Positions 27,001-39,665 of a stretch of DNA of 64,000 nt are shown piece after piece. The DNA lies in the NCBI GenBank assembly GCA_964247055.1, contig OZ176056.1, forward strand, positions 6,882,001 through 6,946,000, written 5' to 3'. Under the pieces are notes generated by a model, which worked only from the letters and a program-made list of their open reading frames with translations, was not told the DNA's origin and did no database searches. The position numbers and the translations under genes were made by a program. The DNA is from Paragordius varius (Eukaryota; Nematomorpha). Numbering within the stretch: the stretch's first letter is position 1; each line of letters begins with the position of its first letter.

Positions 27001-30000
27001 TGAACATAAAAAGTGTAGAGTTTGAATTGAAAAAAAGTGTAGAGATTGAATTGGATATTGTTGAGTTAGATTACAAAAGAGTACACATATATATTTTAAA
27101 ATCAATATTAAATCATAATGCCCAACCGAATAAAATTTATTTATAAGGTTTAAAGTCATTTTTAATGTCTGTATTTAAATTATTATGATTAGATTTGCTC
27201 ATGTGTTCAGTGCGGATACAGGAACATCGTTGGGTGAAATAATGGGTCATTCTAGGCCCATTAATTCTTGTGATTATAGACCTACTCGTCCCTTCAGAAT
27301 TATTTCAGGGAGTGATGAAGGGAATATAGCAGTGCACCAAGGACCGCCCTTTAAATTTCAATGTGCCATAGAAGTATGTTAAATATATATGTAAAAATAA
27401 GGGAATTGAGTTTTTATTTTATGATACTGGTTAAAACGATTAATAACCGGTTTTTGATGGCTTATGAATGCGGATTATTGTTTTAAATCAGCATTTTTGG
27501 TACTACAGCTTGAATAAACATATCCTAACCGATATAAGTTTTAATAGCAATAATAATAAGATATTTTCAAAAAACTTACTAACATTTGGTAAATTTTATA
27601 TAGAAATATAAGATTGTAACAATGATTTTTAAAATTTGACCATTTTTCTATCTCCGAAAAAAAATAATTAATAATGTAGATAAGTCAGTTTTAAAACTAC
27701 CATAGTAAAACGTTTATGAATTCTGGATACATTATGAATCATTCAAAAAATATGCTTTAATTTTTATATATTTTATATCTAATATTTTATTTAGACATCG
27801 CTATAAATATCCAAAATCTTAATTTTTGTTAAACGATATAAAATATTTACCATAATTTGTATAGGAGCACAAAAAATTTATATTTTGTGTCCGTTACTCA
27901 CCTAATGGTTCCCAATTCGCATCTGCCGCCGCTGATGGAAGGGTATTTAATAATATTTATTTTTTTAATCTATAATATATTTTTTGGTTAATAAAAATTT
28001 TTTCTTGATTTTTAAAAGTTTGGAATATAAAGAAATTTATAAAAAATTTTACAGTGGTTGAAAAATCTAAAGACATATTTTTTAAATTATATGCCTTGAT
28101 TTTTCCGGCATTTACCTGTTTAATTAAGTTTTTTTACATAATTAATTTTATGTCAACTTATATCTCTATTTTCTGTTTTCCGATCTAATATGATATATTT
28201 TTTAAAAATATATTTTTAATATATATTTATATTATAGTTGTTTTATTTTCAACATTCGACCAAAATTACTTGTCGCAATCGAAAATATTCACGTTTTTAA
28301 TAAATTTATTATACCATTTACACTTCTTCACCCTTAAGCAATTCAAATTCACCCTAAAATAAATTTACGTTTTTTGAGATTAAAATTTTTATATATTTCT
28401 TTATATTTTTAAAAAATGAAATTTTGTTTAAAATTAAAATAATACTAAAAAAATAATTAACTATGCCATAAAAATATATTTCATATTAATGATGAGTTTT
28501 ATTAGCCCGAAAACACATATTTTATTTTTGGAGTGAATTTGAATTGTTCGCGGGTGAATTTGAATTGTTCAAGGGTGAATATGAATTGTAAATGGTTTAT
28601 TTTTTTATTGAAATAATTCAATTAATAGTTGTATGTGGCTCTTACAAAAAATATTACCCTTTAGTTTTAAAATATTGTCTGTAAATTTTTTGTAAATATT
28701 ATATTTAGATTGTGATATATGATAGCGAAACGGATGAAAAATTATATGAACTTGGGAACCCGGCTCATGCTGGAAGTGTTTATTCGGTAATTTCCATTTT
28801 TTTTACTTATCATACACTGAAATCCAAAAAAATGTCTAATAAAAACTTACGATGAATACTCGCCTAATAAAATTATTAAAAATCTAATTTTATTATATTA
28901 AAGATTACACTATCGTATAATGCGTAATTCTCTAAATTTTGCCTATAAAAATGAATATGTTATGGGAATCGAAATTAAAAATTAAAAAAGAAACGCAATG
29001 GTTGAGTTTAATTTAACATCTAAAATGGATATGATATTTAGTAACGTAATAAGCCATTTCGGTATTTTAAATGGCTTAAAAGATAGTTAATTTTTATATG
29101 TCTGTTAACATCTATCGATAATCTTTTTGATTTTTACCAATTACAGATTTAATTTAAATTGTAGAGAAAAATACAGTGTTTGTTTGAATATGAGAAATTT
29201 CATACATGGCAAAGGAATGTCAATAAAATCCCCTTTTTAGTCATTTGAAATACCGAAATACTTTCGTTATTGTAGTTTTGAAAGAAAGGATCGCTGGTTT
29301 TTAAATACCCCTGTAATTAACATTTATATTAGCAGCATATATTTTTTGATTCACTTTAAAATTGTTTAAGGATCTTAAAATAATTACGAGTCTAAATTTT
29401 AAAAATATTTAACCATATTATTACCCTTACATTTGTATTAATCAGTAATTCTTTTGCATTTAAATTCGTATTTTTATTTTAGATAAGTTGGGATCCTGCC
29501 GGGAATCAAATTGTATCAGCTTCGGGTGATAAAACGGCCAAAATATGGGATGTACCAAATCAAAAGTTAATCAAGTAAATTCATTCGATTTTAAATTATG
29601 TTTGCTTTGTCTTTTCATTTTATTATATACGTCTCTTAACAATAGACTTAATTTATATCTTTTTGATATTTTAGAAATGAATGATTCATATATTTTAATA
29701 ATAGTTTGCCTGCTGCCCATATTATTTAAGGCATATTTTCGTTTTTCTTATTTAAGTTTTTTCATTACAAATTGAATGCTATTATTCATATAACAAAAAA
29801 TGATGGATGTGATTTAGGTTTAAAATTAAATTTTATTAAACATTCAATTTATAAAGTTTTATTACTGCAAAAGGTCATTCGAACTGGGTAAGGATGTGGA
29901 TGATATGCAAGTTGGTACCCTTTGGCAAGGTAATCATATTCTTAGTGTAAGCCTGTCAGGAAACATTAATTACCTCGATCCTGCACACGATAAACCCATT

Positions 30001-32778
30001 AAAATACTACAGGTAAACAGATATACATAAATCTTTTTAAATCACTTTTTGTTAAAAAACAGTCAACTCACAATCATAATTAAAGAAAGATGTATGAATT
30101 TTAATAATTTTATATAATATATGGTGCAAGTAACCAAGTTTTAGTAGTTAATTATTGGAAACGTGGGGCCTAACTAGATGATATCTACAAGGGGTTATAA
30201 TCAGTATATGTGTTGATTAACTTTGAAAAGAAATTTAATATATTTCACCCAAGCGTGTATTTTGGCTTTTTTATGATAATGTCAAAAAAATTATTGCGCT
30301 ATATATGCTAATTTTTAACTTATATTTTACTTTTAGGGTCATAATCGTTCAATCACAGCTATGCACATACTTAATGATGAACACTTTTTAACGGGTGCCG
30401 TAGATGGGAATGCAGATATCCTTTTTTACACATTTAATATTTTAATTTTTTTAGTAAATTAATTATTAGGTGAAGAAATCATTTTTTAATACACGCACGC
30501 ACTTTTTTTCCTTGACTGTTAAACTCTAATCTTTTTCCGACAATGTTTACTTCAATGGGACTTGAGTGGAAAAGATCCGGTAAGATTAACTGGCCCCGCA
30601 CATAAAAGCCAAATAAATTTTATTGCTTCAAAAAAGGATACAGTAGCAACTTGTAGCGTGGATGACACAATTAAATTTTCTACCGTCGGTTCAGGCAAAT
30701 GGGGGTATATTTACTCAAATTTTTATCTTTAAAATAAAAAATTATTCTTAAATTTTATAATTTTTATCATATAAAGAATAATCTACATTAAACCAAATTA
30801 GATATTGGCTAAGTTATTAAAAGGTTACATGGATTGAATGCGTAAAAATCCAAAGCTCGACAGAATTAATGTAACATCGTTTGTGTTTATTTAATTGTAC
30901 GCATTTGAATTAACTTTTTAAACGTCGTTTTAAATTTAAGTTCTTTGAGAGACAAGTATATTATTTAAAATAATGTCAATACTAAACGATCAAACGACGA
31001 TATTAAAAATCTATGTTAAGTTGTAGTTATTCTTAGGCTAAATTGATCTTGGTAAAATGAATATTGATTATAAATGGTCACACATACTTTTTGAATTTTA
31101 TTTTATACATTTTTTCTTTGCTTCTCAGAGAAAAATGGTTAAAAATGGAATCACAACCGAAATGCATAGCTTTCCTACATAACTCTGATTACCTTATGGT
31201 GGCTTGTTACAAATCTGTAAGTTTTATTAAGTAAAAATTACTCACTCGAATCACATAAAATTTATGTTCAATTTTATTTTCCCCTTAAAGGTGACGATCG
31301 TAGGTGTGGAGTCTGGAACGATTCAAAACATTGCAAAAGATTATGAACCCCTTTCCATCGCTGTTAATACCGATGATAGTATTGTCGCAGTCGGTGCTTC
31401 TAAAGTATGATAATACACATAATATTTTTGAGGCAAAAGTTGATTTTACAACAAATGTGTACAGCAACACGCAGGCCGCATACGTCCCCCCATGACTTAA
31501 TGGCCCGCGAAATTTTCAAAACTTTCACCATAATTTGCAAAAATATGTTCACCAAATCATGGCAAAATTGGTATTTCTCAAACAATTTTTCTGAATAAGT
31601 TTTCTAATGGGCAAGATCTGGAAAAAATGTTATATTGTATTTCGGCCCGCGAAGTCATTTGTCTTCACCCCTGCTTTACAATCTTTTAAAAAAATTTATA
31701 ACTTTGTTTAATATCCATTCCACCCATTTAGGATCACAAATGTCACATTTACAAACTCATTAAATCTGGCAATGATTTTAGCCTTGAATCTATGTTAGAG
31801 ATCCCACAATCTGGAAGTTTAATCTCGTTAGATTTTGCTCCTGATGGAAGTGCTTTTGCTACAGCAAATGCTGATAGACGCGTTTTCCTATACAATACCC
31901 AAGATTTTGCTGTAAATTTTGCATAAAAATTTGTTTTACATGAAATGTTTGCGTCATTTATATATATTGGCCTTAAAGCAAGTTTTCAGAAACTATGCAA
32001 GCCGCCTGTTTTAATACGATGCATATTTTATTCAAACATAAATGCTTTGATGGTGACCAAAACACTATTAAATTTATCGGTTTGATTTATATATGATAAA
32101 ATAATATAAATTATAAGCCTGTTTATGTAGCCATATTAATCAAGAAGAAAAAATAGTGCATGAATGGTAATCATTATTTTAACTAAGACTTTTTTTAATC
32201 CCAATCGTTTATTGCTTATTTTTTTTATTTTTAACAAAGTTACAGCGGCTGGTGGTGGGTATATTGAAGAATTATTAATCCAAAATTGTATCCATTGAAT
32301 GATTTGTGAATGGATTATATGCATATTAATTTTTTTAAATACAAGGTTAACATAATGCAATTAATATTTTACCTTTAGGCAAGTTGTAATAAATGACTTT
32401 AAAATTAAAGTTTAATTATTTTTAACAAATTTAAAATGCCATTTTAGAAAACTAATATGTTTGATTGGTGCTTCCATTCTTCCCGGGTGAATTCGATCAA
32501 ATTTGCACCGGATAGTAAGCATTTGGTTAGTGGTGGAGTCGATGGAAATGTTATGGTGTATTTGATGGAAAATCAAATCTCTGCCATTCAAATTTTAGGT
32601 AATAATTCTTTTTTTTGGAAAACTTTTATTTTAAAGTTTTATATATTTTTATTTCTCTACAGGAGCACACCCTTTAAGTACCGTTAACCGAGTCGAATGG
32701 TTAAAACCGGACGTAATTTTATCTGCTGGACATGATGCATGCGCTAAGATTTGGAAGATTTTTTATGATTCTCAATGA
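21071..32778 (+). CDS. AIP1/WDR1: Actin-interacting protein 1 (AIP1/WDR1), WD40 double propeller
   Basis: Sixteen exons: 21071-21101, 21181-21302, 25800-25890, 26200-26347, 27193-27373, 27865-27942, 28709-28786, 29483-29574, 29874-30012, 30337-30415, 30542-30704, 31129-31216, 31291-31404, 31732-31911, 32448-32598 and 32663-32778. They sum to 1851 bases (616 residues and TGA); the family is about 605-611. The start gives [18 protein letters not shown], then [14 protein letters not shown] and VIIRNIE, the AIP1 N-terminus. WD-type blades follow: [107 protein letters not shown] and [16 protein letters not shown]1 acts in the cytoplasm with cofilin to sever and disassemble actin filaments. Intron 2 is 4.5 kb and holds mobile elements. 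The intron 30416-30541 has U12-type AT-AC features. Exons are otherwise GT-AG. Confidence 0.96.
22225..22640 (+). repeat. Dispersed repeat family A, copy 2
   Basis: Matches 130-560 in landmark order: ATGCTTCTA, AATAAAATTTAGTT, AAATTACGTTGACG, AAAATATCGTTTTCATTAAA, GCTAATTTTTTT, and finally CCTAATTTGAATCGG. It lies in AIP1 intron 2. The class is unknown. Confidence 0.6.
23156..23225 (+). repeat. Short dispersed repeat family B, copy 1
   Basis: Contains TTTGCCCAACTATAGTGTGA followed by AATAAGCAACCATTCAAAT. The same order of words recurs at 55010-55078 (TTGCCCAACTTTAGTGTGAT, then AAGTCACCATTAAAT). A non-coding repeat of unknown class. Confidence 0.55.
23563..23722. mobile_element. Foldback element family F4 (TTTTTTCAG units)
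   Basis: The left end ATACCATTTTTTTCAGTCAA has three tandem units of AACAACATTTTTTCAGT type. The right arm carries complementary TTGAAAAAATGTTGC units and ends TGACTGGAAAATGGTATA. At about 160 bases it is compact and could fold completely. It again shares the ATACCATTT terminus with F1-F3. Confidence 0.8.
23886..25258. mobile_element. Foldback element family F1, interrupted by another element
   Basis: The left arm and core (ACCATTTACAATTCAAATTC, GTGTTTTCGGGCTAATATAA) end at about 23968. The core and right arm resume after 25107 (AACAAAATTTATTTTAGGGT, TTGAATAGTTCAAGGGTAAT) and finish at AAAAGGTATA. The intervening 1.1 kb is a separate inverted-repeat element. Confidence 0.8.
23969..25107. mobile_element. 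Inverted-repeat DNA element with AAGGAAACCCT-type internal repeats
   Basis: Ends are GGGTGGAGTGAATAAAAAAA and its inverse TTTTTTATTCACTCCACCC. Each end carries several AAGGAAACNCT units, also spaced inward. ATA directly flanks both sides, a possible three-base target duplication. The element sits inside an F1 element and so is younger than it. The only sizeable frame (24756-25007, 83 codons) matches no transposase I recognise. The superfamily is undecided. Confidence 0.75.
26537..26654. mobile_element. Tc1/mariner-like MITE family M1, diverged copy
   Basis: Bounded by CAGTAGCGTATGAT and the inverse AGCATATGCTACTG. The ends match the other M1 copies (CAGTGGCGTATG). About 118 bases in an AIP1 intron, non-coding. 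Confidence 0.6.
28311..28600. mobile_element. Foldback element family F1, copy in an AIP1 intron
   Basis: The left end ATACCATTTACACTTCTTCA is followed by CCCTTAAGCAATTCAAATTC. The right arm has TTGAATTGTTCGCGGGTGAA and AAGGGTGAATATGAATTGTA, ending AAATGGTTTA. The arms pair well over about 60 bases. It ends about 110 bases before the exon at 28709. Confidence 0.85.
30416..30541 (+). other. Putative U12-type AT-AC intron of AIP1
   Basis: The coding frame runs to GCAG at 30412-30415 and is followed by ATATCCTTTT, the exact consensus of a minor-spliceosome 5' splice site. No usable GT donor lies near. TTCCTTGACT at about 30509-30518 matches the U12 branch-site consensus. AC at 30540-30541 gives an in-frame join leading into [10 protein letters not shown] second AC at 30549-30550 would also be in frame, removing three codons. 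The branch-to-splice distance to the first AC (about 26 bases) is longer than typical. The frame of the whole 616-residue protein supports removal of this tract. Confidence 0.75.
31440..31677. mobile_element. hAT-like non-autonomous element (decayed) in AIP1 intron
   Basis: The right end reads GTCATTTGTCTTCACCCCTG. GGCCCGCGAA occurs near both sides in direct and related form, as do the GCCCGC/GGCC words of the other hAT-like copies here. The left end is poorly defined. Confidence 0.45.
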
Positions 32779-32870
32779 GAAAACAAACGCCAAAAATCTT
32801 TATGTAATATTATAAAAACCACAATATGTTTTAGTAAATTATTAATATATCATTTTTACTGGCAATTTTC

Positions 32871-32876
32871 AATAAA
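32871..32876 (+). terminator. Candidate AIP1 poly(A) signal
   Basis: AATAAA lies 93 bases after the AIP1 stop codon, within the usual range for a short 3' UTR. Confidence 0.5.
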
Positions 32877-33159
32877 ACACATTGAGAAATCAACTCCTCA
32901 TTTAAACGCGATGCTATCTAGTTATTTATACTGATTCTCATCCAAATTTATATCAATTACACTTGGAATCTATAAATTATACGAATATTTAAATAATTTT
33001 TTTATAATGCACACATTTTACAATTTTCTTTAATTTCATAACTCATTTAATTTAAAAATGTTGTTTAGTCAATTAATCTTTAATGTTTTGTGAATAAATT
33101 ATTTTGGTATATTCTTTTATGAAATATGGGTTAAATTATTCGATATATCATTGGCTGAG

Positions 33160-36100
33160 GCCAACAAAGTCCTATAAACACCTTCCCGCGGTGTTGGCTG
33201 GGGCATGAAAATGCGCTAACGGCAGCCAGTTTTCTAATGATCTGTAAAATCATTAGTTGTACACAAGGGCATGTGTTACGTAAAAAATTGCCTCAATAAA
33301 CCATGAAGTATTAATAATATGAAAGAAAGCTAAATACCAACCTTTTAAATAACAATAATAATCCAACTTATATTTATTTTGATAATATATCTTATTTGCT
33401 CTTTTATACACTATATTTTTTATATATATTTTGAATGATAATAATTACCAAAATAACTAGGGAAATAAATAATACACTATCAGTAATAATAATAAAACAG
33501 TTCTAAAATATGCCACATGGTATGTGGGTACCCTAGTAAACAAAATATTATTTTTTAGCCAAAACAATATGGATATATGTTGCATCCAGGAGGCCAGATT
33601 GAAGGGAGAGGGAGTGAAAAACCTTGACGAATACCCATTAATAAAGGAAATGACAAGGGTCAAAGTGGTGTTGCGATTTTTATAAAAAACAACTATCGTG
33701 ATAACATAATTGATGTAATAAGACATAATCCAAGAATGATTCAAATAAAAATTTTGATTAATGACAATGTAATAAATATTGTTTCAACTTAGCACCTCAA
33801 TCTGGTGTAAGCGAAAACGAATATTGGGATATAAATTGATGAACAAAACTCTAGTAAACAAACTTTTCTTGTTGGTGATTTTAATTGCCATATTAGTAAT
33901 GATAGTAAATCATAGCAGAAATCGTGTTGGAACTCTCGATAAGATGGGTGAGAGTTTACTAGACTTTTGTAATGCAAATCAACTTATAGTTGCAAATACC
34001 CATTTTAAGAAAAAAAACCAATTAGCATATAACATATAATTCTGGTGACCACTCATCTTTGATAAACCATATTAATTTTGAAAAACATTAAGAAACATTT
34101 AACCATCAAATCTTACCATCAATCCTCTTACCAACACATGCTAACAACAGCATTTATAATTATTGAAAAAATTCGTAAGACCGTATTTCAACCACAAAAA
34201 ATAAATATAGCAAAATTAAAGCATCCAAAATTATCCTATTATACTCAAAACACAGATTTAAATTTTTAAACAAAACAAAGTTGAAATTGTATGGAAAAAT
34301 TTTAATCCACAATTCTTACATCTGCTTAAAACATTGCGGCTTTACTACACCTACGTGACAACGGAAATGTTGGTGATGTAAACATGATATAAAACCATTG
34401 TTGCGCCAAAAATGCGAAGCTTATAATAAATGAAAATAAGGAATAAAAAAGTTTATAATGATAAAAAACGAGATGTTCAAAAGGCCATTCGACGCGCGAT
34501 TAATGAAAAATCTGTTAAAATCGCCGAAAGTTTAGAAAATGACTTTAAAAACCAAACGATGTTAAAAGACTCAAAAATCTTAACAATAGAAATAAAGATG
34601 TTAAAACCATAAAATATATTCAAGATGATAATATAATAACGAATCCCTCGAAAGTCAAAGAAATTTGGAAAACGTAGAAAAACAACTCAACCAAGTTAAT
34701 CCGACCAACCGATTTAGCAAGGTTACACCAGTAGCTGGTCCCATACAAGAAATTACCATAGATGAAGTCACAACTGCAATCAATAATTAAAAAGCAATAA
34801 AGCTCCAGGCCCAAGCAGCCTGTCCGTGTACCTCATCCGACCCATCAAAAACACTGCAGAGTATCTAAAAGTCTTTAAGCAAAAATAATTACAAACCGAA
34901 CTCCCAGCGATTGGAAGAACAGCATAACCTCCATTTATAAAAATAAAGGCGATCGACTAAAACATCGTCCTACAGACCTCTGAAACTTCTAGAACATACA
35001 CTTAAATTATCGAAATTATATTAGAAAACAGGCTGAGAAAACATATAAACATAGATTCGAATCAGTTTGCATTCCGTCCAAACAGTAGCACAATAGATCC
35101 CTTGTTTGTGCTAAGACACTTGCAAGAAAAATATCTGGAAAAACAAAAGCTATACCATGTCTTTGTAGATCTGGAACATACGTTGGATCAAATACCACGC
35201 TCCACACAATGGGCACTACTTAAAAACGGAATAGAGGAACATACTATGCAAATCTTTTTACTTCTTTATAAAAATACACCAACATTAGAACCAATGTCGG
35301 GAATACCAGCAACTTCCCAACTAACGCTGGACTACATCAAGGTTCAGTCCTAAGCCCACTCATTTTTATTGCTATAATGGATGCCGCAGCGCAAGACATA
35401 AGAACCGAGTGCCCTTGGGAAATGTTATTCGCCGACGACCTCGTTATAACGACGATCATGGGATCAACTGGTAAATAACTATACCAAGTGGAAAAAATGC
35501 CTAGATCATTATGGAATGATTATAAACCCGACAAAAACACAAGTAATTATAACGGGTGAAAGTGAAACACCCAGCCCCTGCTCCGTTTGCAGTAAGGAAG
35601 TACGTTCGAATTCCATTAAATGCATATCATATCCAATGTGGGACACAAAAAGTGCTCTAACATAAAAGGCAATTTAACAAATGCAATTAATTTTAAATGT
35701 TTAAATTGTTTAACCCCAATCCACTAAAGTTACTAAACATTGATAGTCATAATATCGAATTGGTAGACTCTTTTGTTAACCTAGGAGATGTCATATCATC
35801 TCAGGGATGCCTGCAAAAGACTATTGAAAGAAGAGTAAAACAAGGTTGGATAAAATATAATCAGTTAAAATATGTTTTCCAAAACAAAAATGTTAACAAT
35901 AATGAAGGGTATCCTCACAAAGCAGGAATAAGACCAGCTCTTACCTATGGTTCTGAAACTTGGGCATTAAACAAAACTAATCAAACAAAACTCCTAACTA
36001 GTGAGAGCCGAATACTCAAAAGCTGCTTTCGTACACCAAAAATACCAACTTACATTAAAACAAACAAATAGATTGCGTCTCTACCGTCATACTCAGAGAA

Positions 36101-36340
36101 GAGACGCCACCCATCCTTTAAAAACTGTTGAAAATTAATGTTGATGGCAAAAGAAGAAAGGGGCGGCCACTCTTTTCTTATAATGATAATGTAAAAATGG
36201 ACTTTAATCAACGTAGCCTTTCCACAGAAAGTAAAGATCGTAATTTATTGCGGGAATTACCGTGGACACAAACACTCCGAATCTGGAGTCCTAATAATCC
36301 GTCCATCATTGACTGAGTTTGAAAATATGTTTACCAATTT
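33160..36340 (+). mobile_element. Decayed LINE (endonuclease plus reverse transcriptase, RTE/CFDP2-like)
   Basis: The order of conserved parts is that of one non-LTR retrotransposon. APE-type endonuclease pieces come first: CCIQEARLKGEGVKNL, then GVAIFIKNNYRDN. A linker with ENV-type TQLNQVNP residues follows. Reverse transcriptase pieces are FRPNSSTIDPLFVLRHLQEK, FVDLEHTLDQIPRSTQWALL, GLHQGSVLSPLIFIAIMDAA and MLFADDLVI, the FADD active site. The tail has GIRPALTYGSETWALNKT and KRRKGRPLFSYNDNVK. The frame is broken by several stops and frameshifts, so it is inactive. The GC-richer tract from about 33160 may be its leader. No poly(A) tail or target duplication is evident. It lies just downstream of AIP1 on the same strand. 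Confidence 0.88.
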
Positions 36341-36489
36341 GGAAAAAGCAAACTAAAAATAATTTATGCATTTTAGATAAGTAGGATTTATATTTTTTGT
36401 TATCTATTTGATCTGAGGTTAGGTTTTTAACTAGTTAAAATATAACATCTTTGTCTATTGGCTTATGAATATAATTTATTTGATTCATA

Positions 36490-37400
36490 TGGATCGGTTT
36501 TTACACATTTCGTCCATCTCTCGGTAGTATATCAAAGGCCATGCAAGAAAAAATAATTATCTTTTGCGACAAACCATTTATTTAGCCTCTTTCCATCGTT
36601 TAAAATGAATAAACTACTGCTATTCGAGGTTGTGCTCCGTTGTTGCAAAGATGTTTTAATCAAGTGGCACAAGGCCAGGCGAGCAGCGGATGCGAAAGGA
36701 TTTCCCATTGAAGCGATTAGATGTATGTCATTGATTTTGCTGGGTGCGGAGCATTGTCATGTAACGAAATCACTTTCCCTTATCTCGTAGTTTATCGTCT
36801 CGTTTTCGATCTAAGCACGGTATATAATCATTTGTAGACAATAAGCGTAAAGGTGTACTTCTAGAAGCGTGGCCTTGATATTGATTCACCATTTGGCACC
36901 GTGAAAGCCCGCTTGGGATTTACAAAATATTGGTTATAACTCGTCCTAATTAGCTGCAAAGGGGATTTTTTGTTCAAGATTTAAGTCATTTTGCATCAGA
37001 TATAACTTTCATTCAAATACCATGGGACCTATTTATCGAGTTTTATTTCCATTGCTCATAGAGGTATATTTATTGTTTTTATACATGTATCACCAATTGT
37101 TGAAGTTTGAATTGGGTCATCATTTAACAACTCTTGCCTTTTAGTTTTCGTAGATGTGTGGCGCATTGGAACGTCTAGTTTTTAACATTGTTACAAAACT
37201 TTTGATGTGAACCATGTTTTAAATTTTTTAATCGATGGATGTCATCATTGCTACAAAACGATAATTTTTAGCAGTTCTTCTGATGGCAATCGTGCCGAAA
37301 ATATACCTTTTAGGCCCAAAATACTACCTGATTACTGAATGATAAAACTAAGACTCTAGTTATTAGCCGACTCAGCTTGTATGTTTATCGTAAATGTCAG
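36490..37400 (-). pseudogene. Mariner transposase relic 1
   Basis: On the minus strand, about 36.75-36.65 kb reads LHDNAPHPAKSM, then LQWEILSHP, matching the mariner block LLHDNARPH...LGWEVLPHPPYSPDLAP. At about 36.58-36.50 kb it reads NKWFVAKDNYFFLHG, then LPRDGRNV, matching the C-terminal block W..SK...FF..GI..LPERW. Upstream parts (to about 37.4 kb) are too worn to read. Multiple stops and frameshifts mean it is non-functional. Terminal inverted repeats were not located. Confidence 0.8.
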
Positions 37401-39200
37401 ATTTACTAAATGGGCTGTATCAAATTAATCGTCCGCTTACTTTCGCTGACGTATTCTTATAGTAAACCGGTTATGAATTATGACTACACCTTAATCGATG
37501 CAAAAGGTTTTACATTAATAAACATTAACATGTATTTAACGAAAAGCATTATACAATTTCAAAGTACACCAAAATATCTAGGTCCAATGATAATAAATAA
37601 TTCCGATACTAAGCCATCTAATTAAAAAGCGTTTGATTAAATATCTTATTGTATTCAAATATAAACCAGATATATTTTTGTAGATTTAAGACCCACCGGT
37701 TATCAAAAGAATTTAAAAAGTATCTGACTAGCATCCTCGAATTATATCGAAAAGTTCATCATTTCCACTTCTTTATATTAGGATAACACTGCAGCAATAT
37801 TATGAAAATTACATTGTTGAACAATGCGCCTTAATCAATCCTAAATTAAAAAAATTACCGCAAAATTTCGGAATTTTCGCTTTTTATTTGAAAAAGCTAT
37901 CCCATTTTGTAGGGAGGCAAAAATTTGAGACTTTAGGATCTCAAATCTAAAAATAAAATTTTGTAAATTAATTTTTCATAGTATTTTAAATTTATTATGA
38001 TATTTTTTGGAATGAAGTCTTTAACCACCAAAAAATTATATAATATAATTCCCGACATGTCATTGCTTGGAATGTCCATCCGCACCAAACCATCCTACTT
38101 TGGCCACATTATGAGATTTAATTCACTGGAAAAGTCTGGGTAAAGTTAGCGGTACACGTAAAAGGGGCCGAAGAAGGATAAGGTGGATGGGCTATATTCA
38201 ATAAGAAACCCACGCAACTTTGGCAGAACTTAACATTAAAACTAAAAACCGCAATTTATGGAGATGTTTATTTCCAATATTGCTAAAAGTCGACCTCGGC
38301 TGTAACAATACATATACACAATGGAAATATTGCGATTTTTCGATATGGAGCAATTACCACAAATAAATATTTTTAATATCACTTGTAAGCTCCAAAACCA
38401 AAACATATTTCCATAAGAATATATAATGTATTTATTTCGTCATATCTTTTATGTGGACTATATAAAAACTGTGTGCTAAAAATTTTTTTCATGTGATAGC
38501 TTATAACCAGTGAATTCATATGCCGCAAAAAATTTTTATTGACGACCTAGTCTACTAAAAATTGAAAGAAAATCGAAATTGGGCAAAACGTAAAGGATAA
38601 TTAATTACGAATAAAAAAATAATGATAATACTTGAGATAATAAAAATTATTATTATATTTTATCGGATCCCTATAACTTTTGTAATAAATCTCATAACAT
38701 AAAATAGTGATTTTGCTTTAATATACAAAAATTTTAAACTATATCAATAAATATCTAAACTATTTACTAGCTAAACTTTCTATTAAATTACCAATTATAT
38801 TTTATCCAGTAAAAACAATTTATATATCAAAATAAAACTAAAAAAATAGTGTCTTTTTTTGTATTTTTTGGTCATCTAGTTTATGAGTGTATAATAGATT
38901 TACTATTAATTTTGGAATCATATATGAGCGGAAATTACAAAGTATATAAGTTAATACAAAAAAGGATTTACAAGTAGTGGAATATCATCTATCAATTTGT
39001 TCAAATAAGTTTGTTTTAAAATTGATATTTTTGGATTTTTACGGATTTTCGGTTGATATTCCAATACTTGTAAATCGTGTTTTGTATTAAATACTTTGTA
39101 ATTTTCAATCTTGTAAGATTCCAAAATAAAACAGTTAATTTAAACACTCATGAACCAGATTAAGAAAGAATAAAAAAACAATATTTTTTGATCTATATGT
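37400..39200. other. AT-rich tract with a LINE fragment, otherwise nothing recognised
   Basis: Apart from the LINE tail at 38040-38320 no gene or family was recognised. Short frames such as 37410-37625 have no resemblance to known proteins. Confidence 0.5.
38040..38320 (+). mobile_element. LINE C-terminal fragment
   Basis: Reads SYFGHIMRFNSLEK, and in a shifted frame GTRKRGRRRIRWMGYI and LNIKTKNRNLWR. This is the typical C-terminal tail of RTE/CFDP2-like LINEs: the FGH block, then a Gly/Arg-rich block and Trp. It is separate from the larger LINE at 33.2-36.3 kb, with several breaks. Confidence 0.7.
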
Positions 39201-39422
39201 TATTTATACCATTTCCCAGTCAATCAAAACGTTTTCCCAGTTAATCGAAACATTTTCCCAGTCAATAAAAACATTTTCCCAATTAATAAAAACGTTTTTA
39301 TTTTTAATGACAAATATCAAAACAAGATATAAAAATAACTTTTAACCATTATCAGCGTAATATTCACTTTATCCAATTATATTCCAATGCACAATCAAAT
39401 ATGACTATTCTTTAAATGTTAT

Positions 39423-39665
39423 ATACCATTTACAGTTCAAATTCACCCTAAAAATAAATTGTGTTTTCGAACTAATATAACTCATTATTAATATGAAATA
39501 TATGTTTATTGCATAATTTATTGATTTTAATATTATTTTAATTTAAAACAAATTTTATTTTTAAAAATATAGGCACTTTTTTATCTTAAAAACATATATT
39601 TTGATTGAGAAATTGAATGTTCAGGGTTCAATTTGAATCGTTTAAGGGTGAATTTGAATTGGAAT
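39423..39665. mobile_element. Foldback element family F1, nested inside the F3 element
   Basis: The left end ATACCATTTACAGTTCAAAT leads into GTGTTTTCGAACTAATATAA. The right arm has TTTAAGGGTGAATTTGAATT. The final AAATGGTAT has decayed. Lying within F3, it appears to be the later insertion. Confidence 0.75.
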
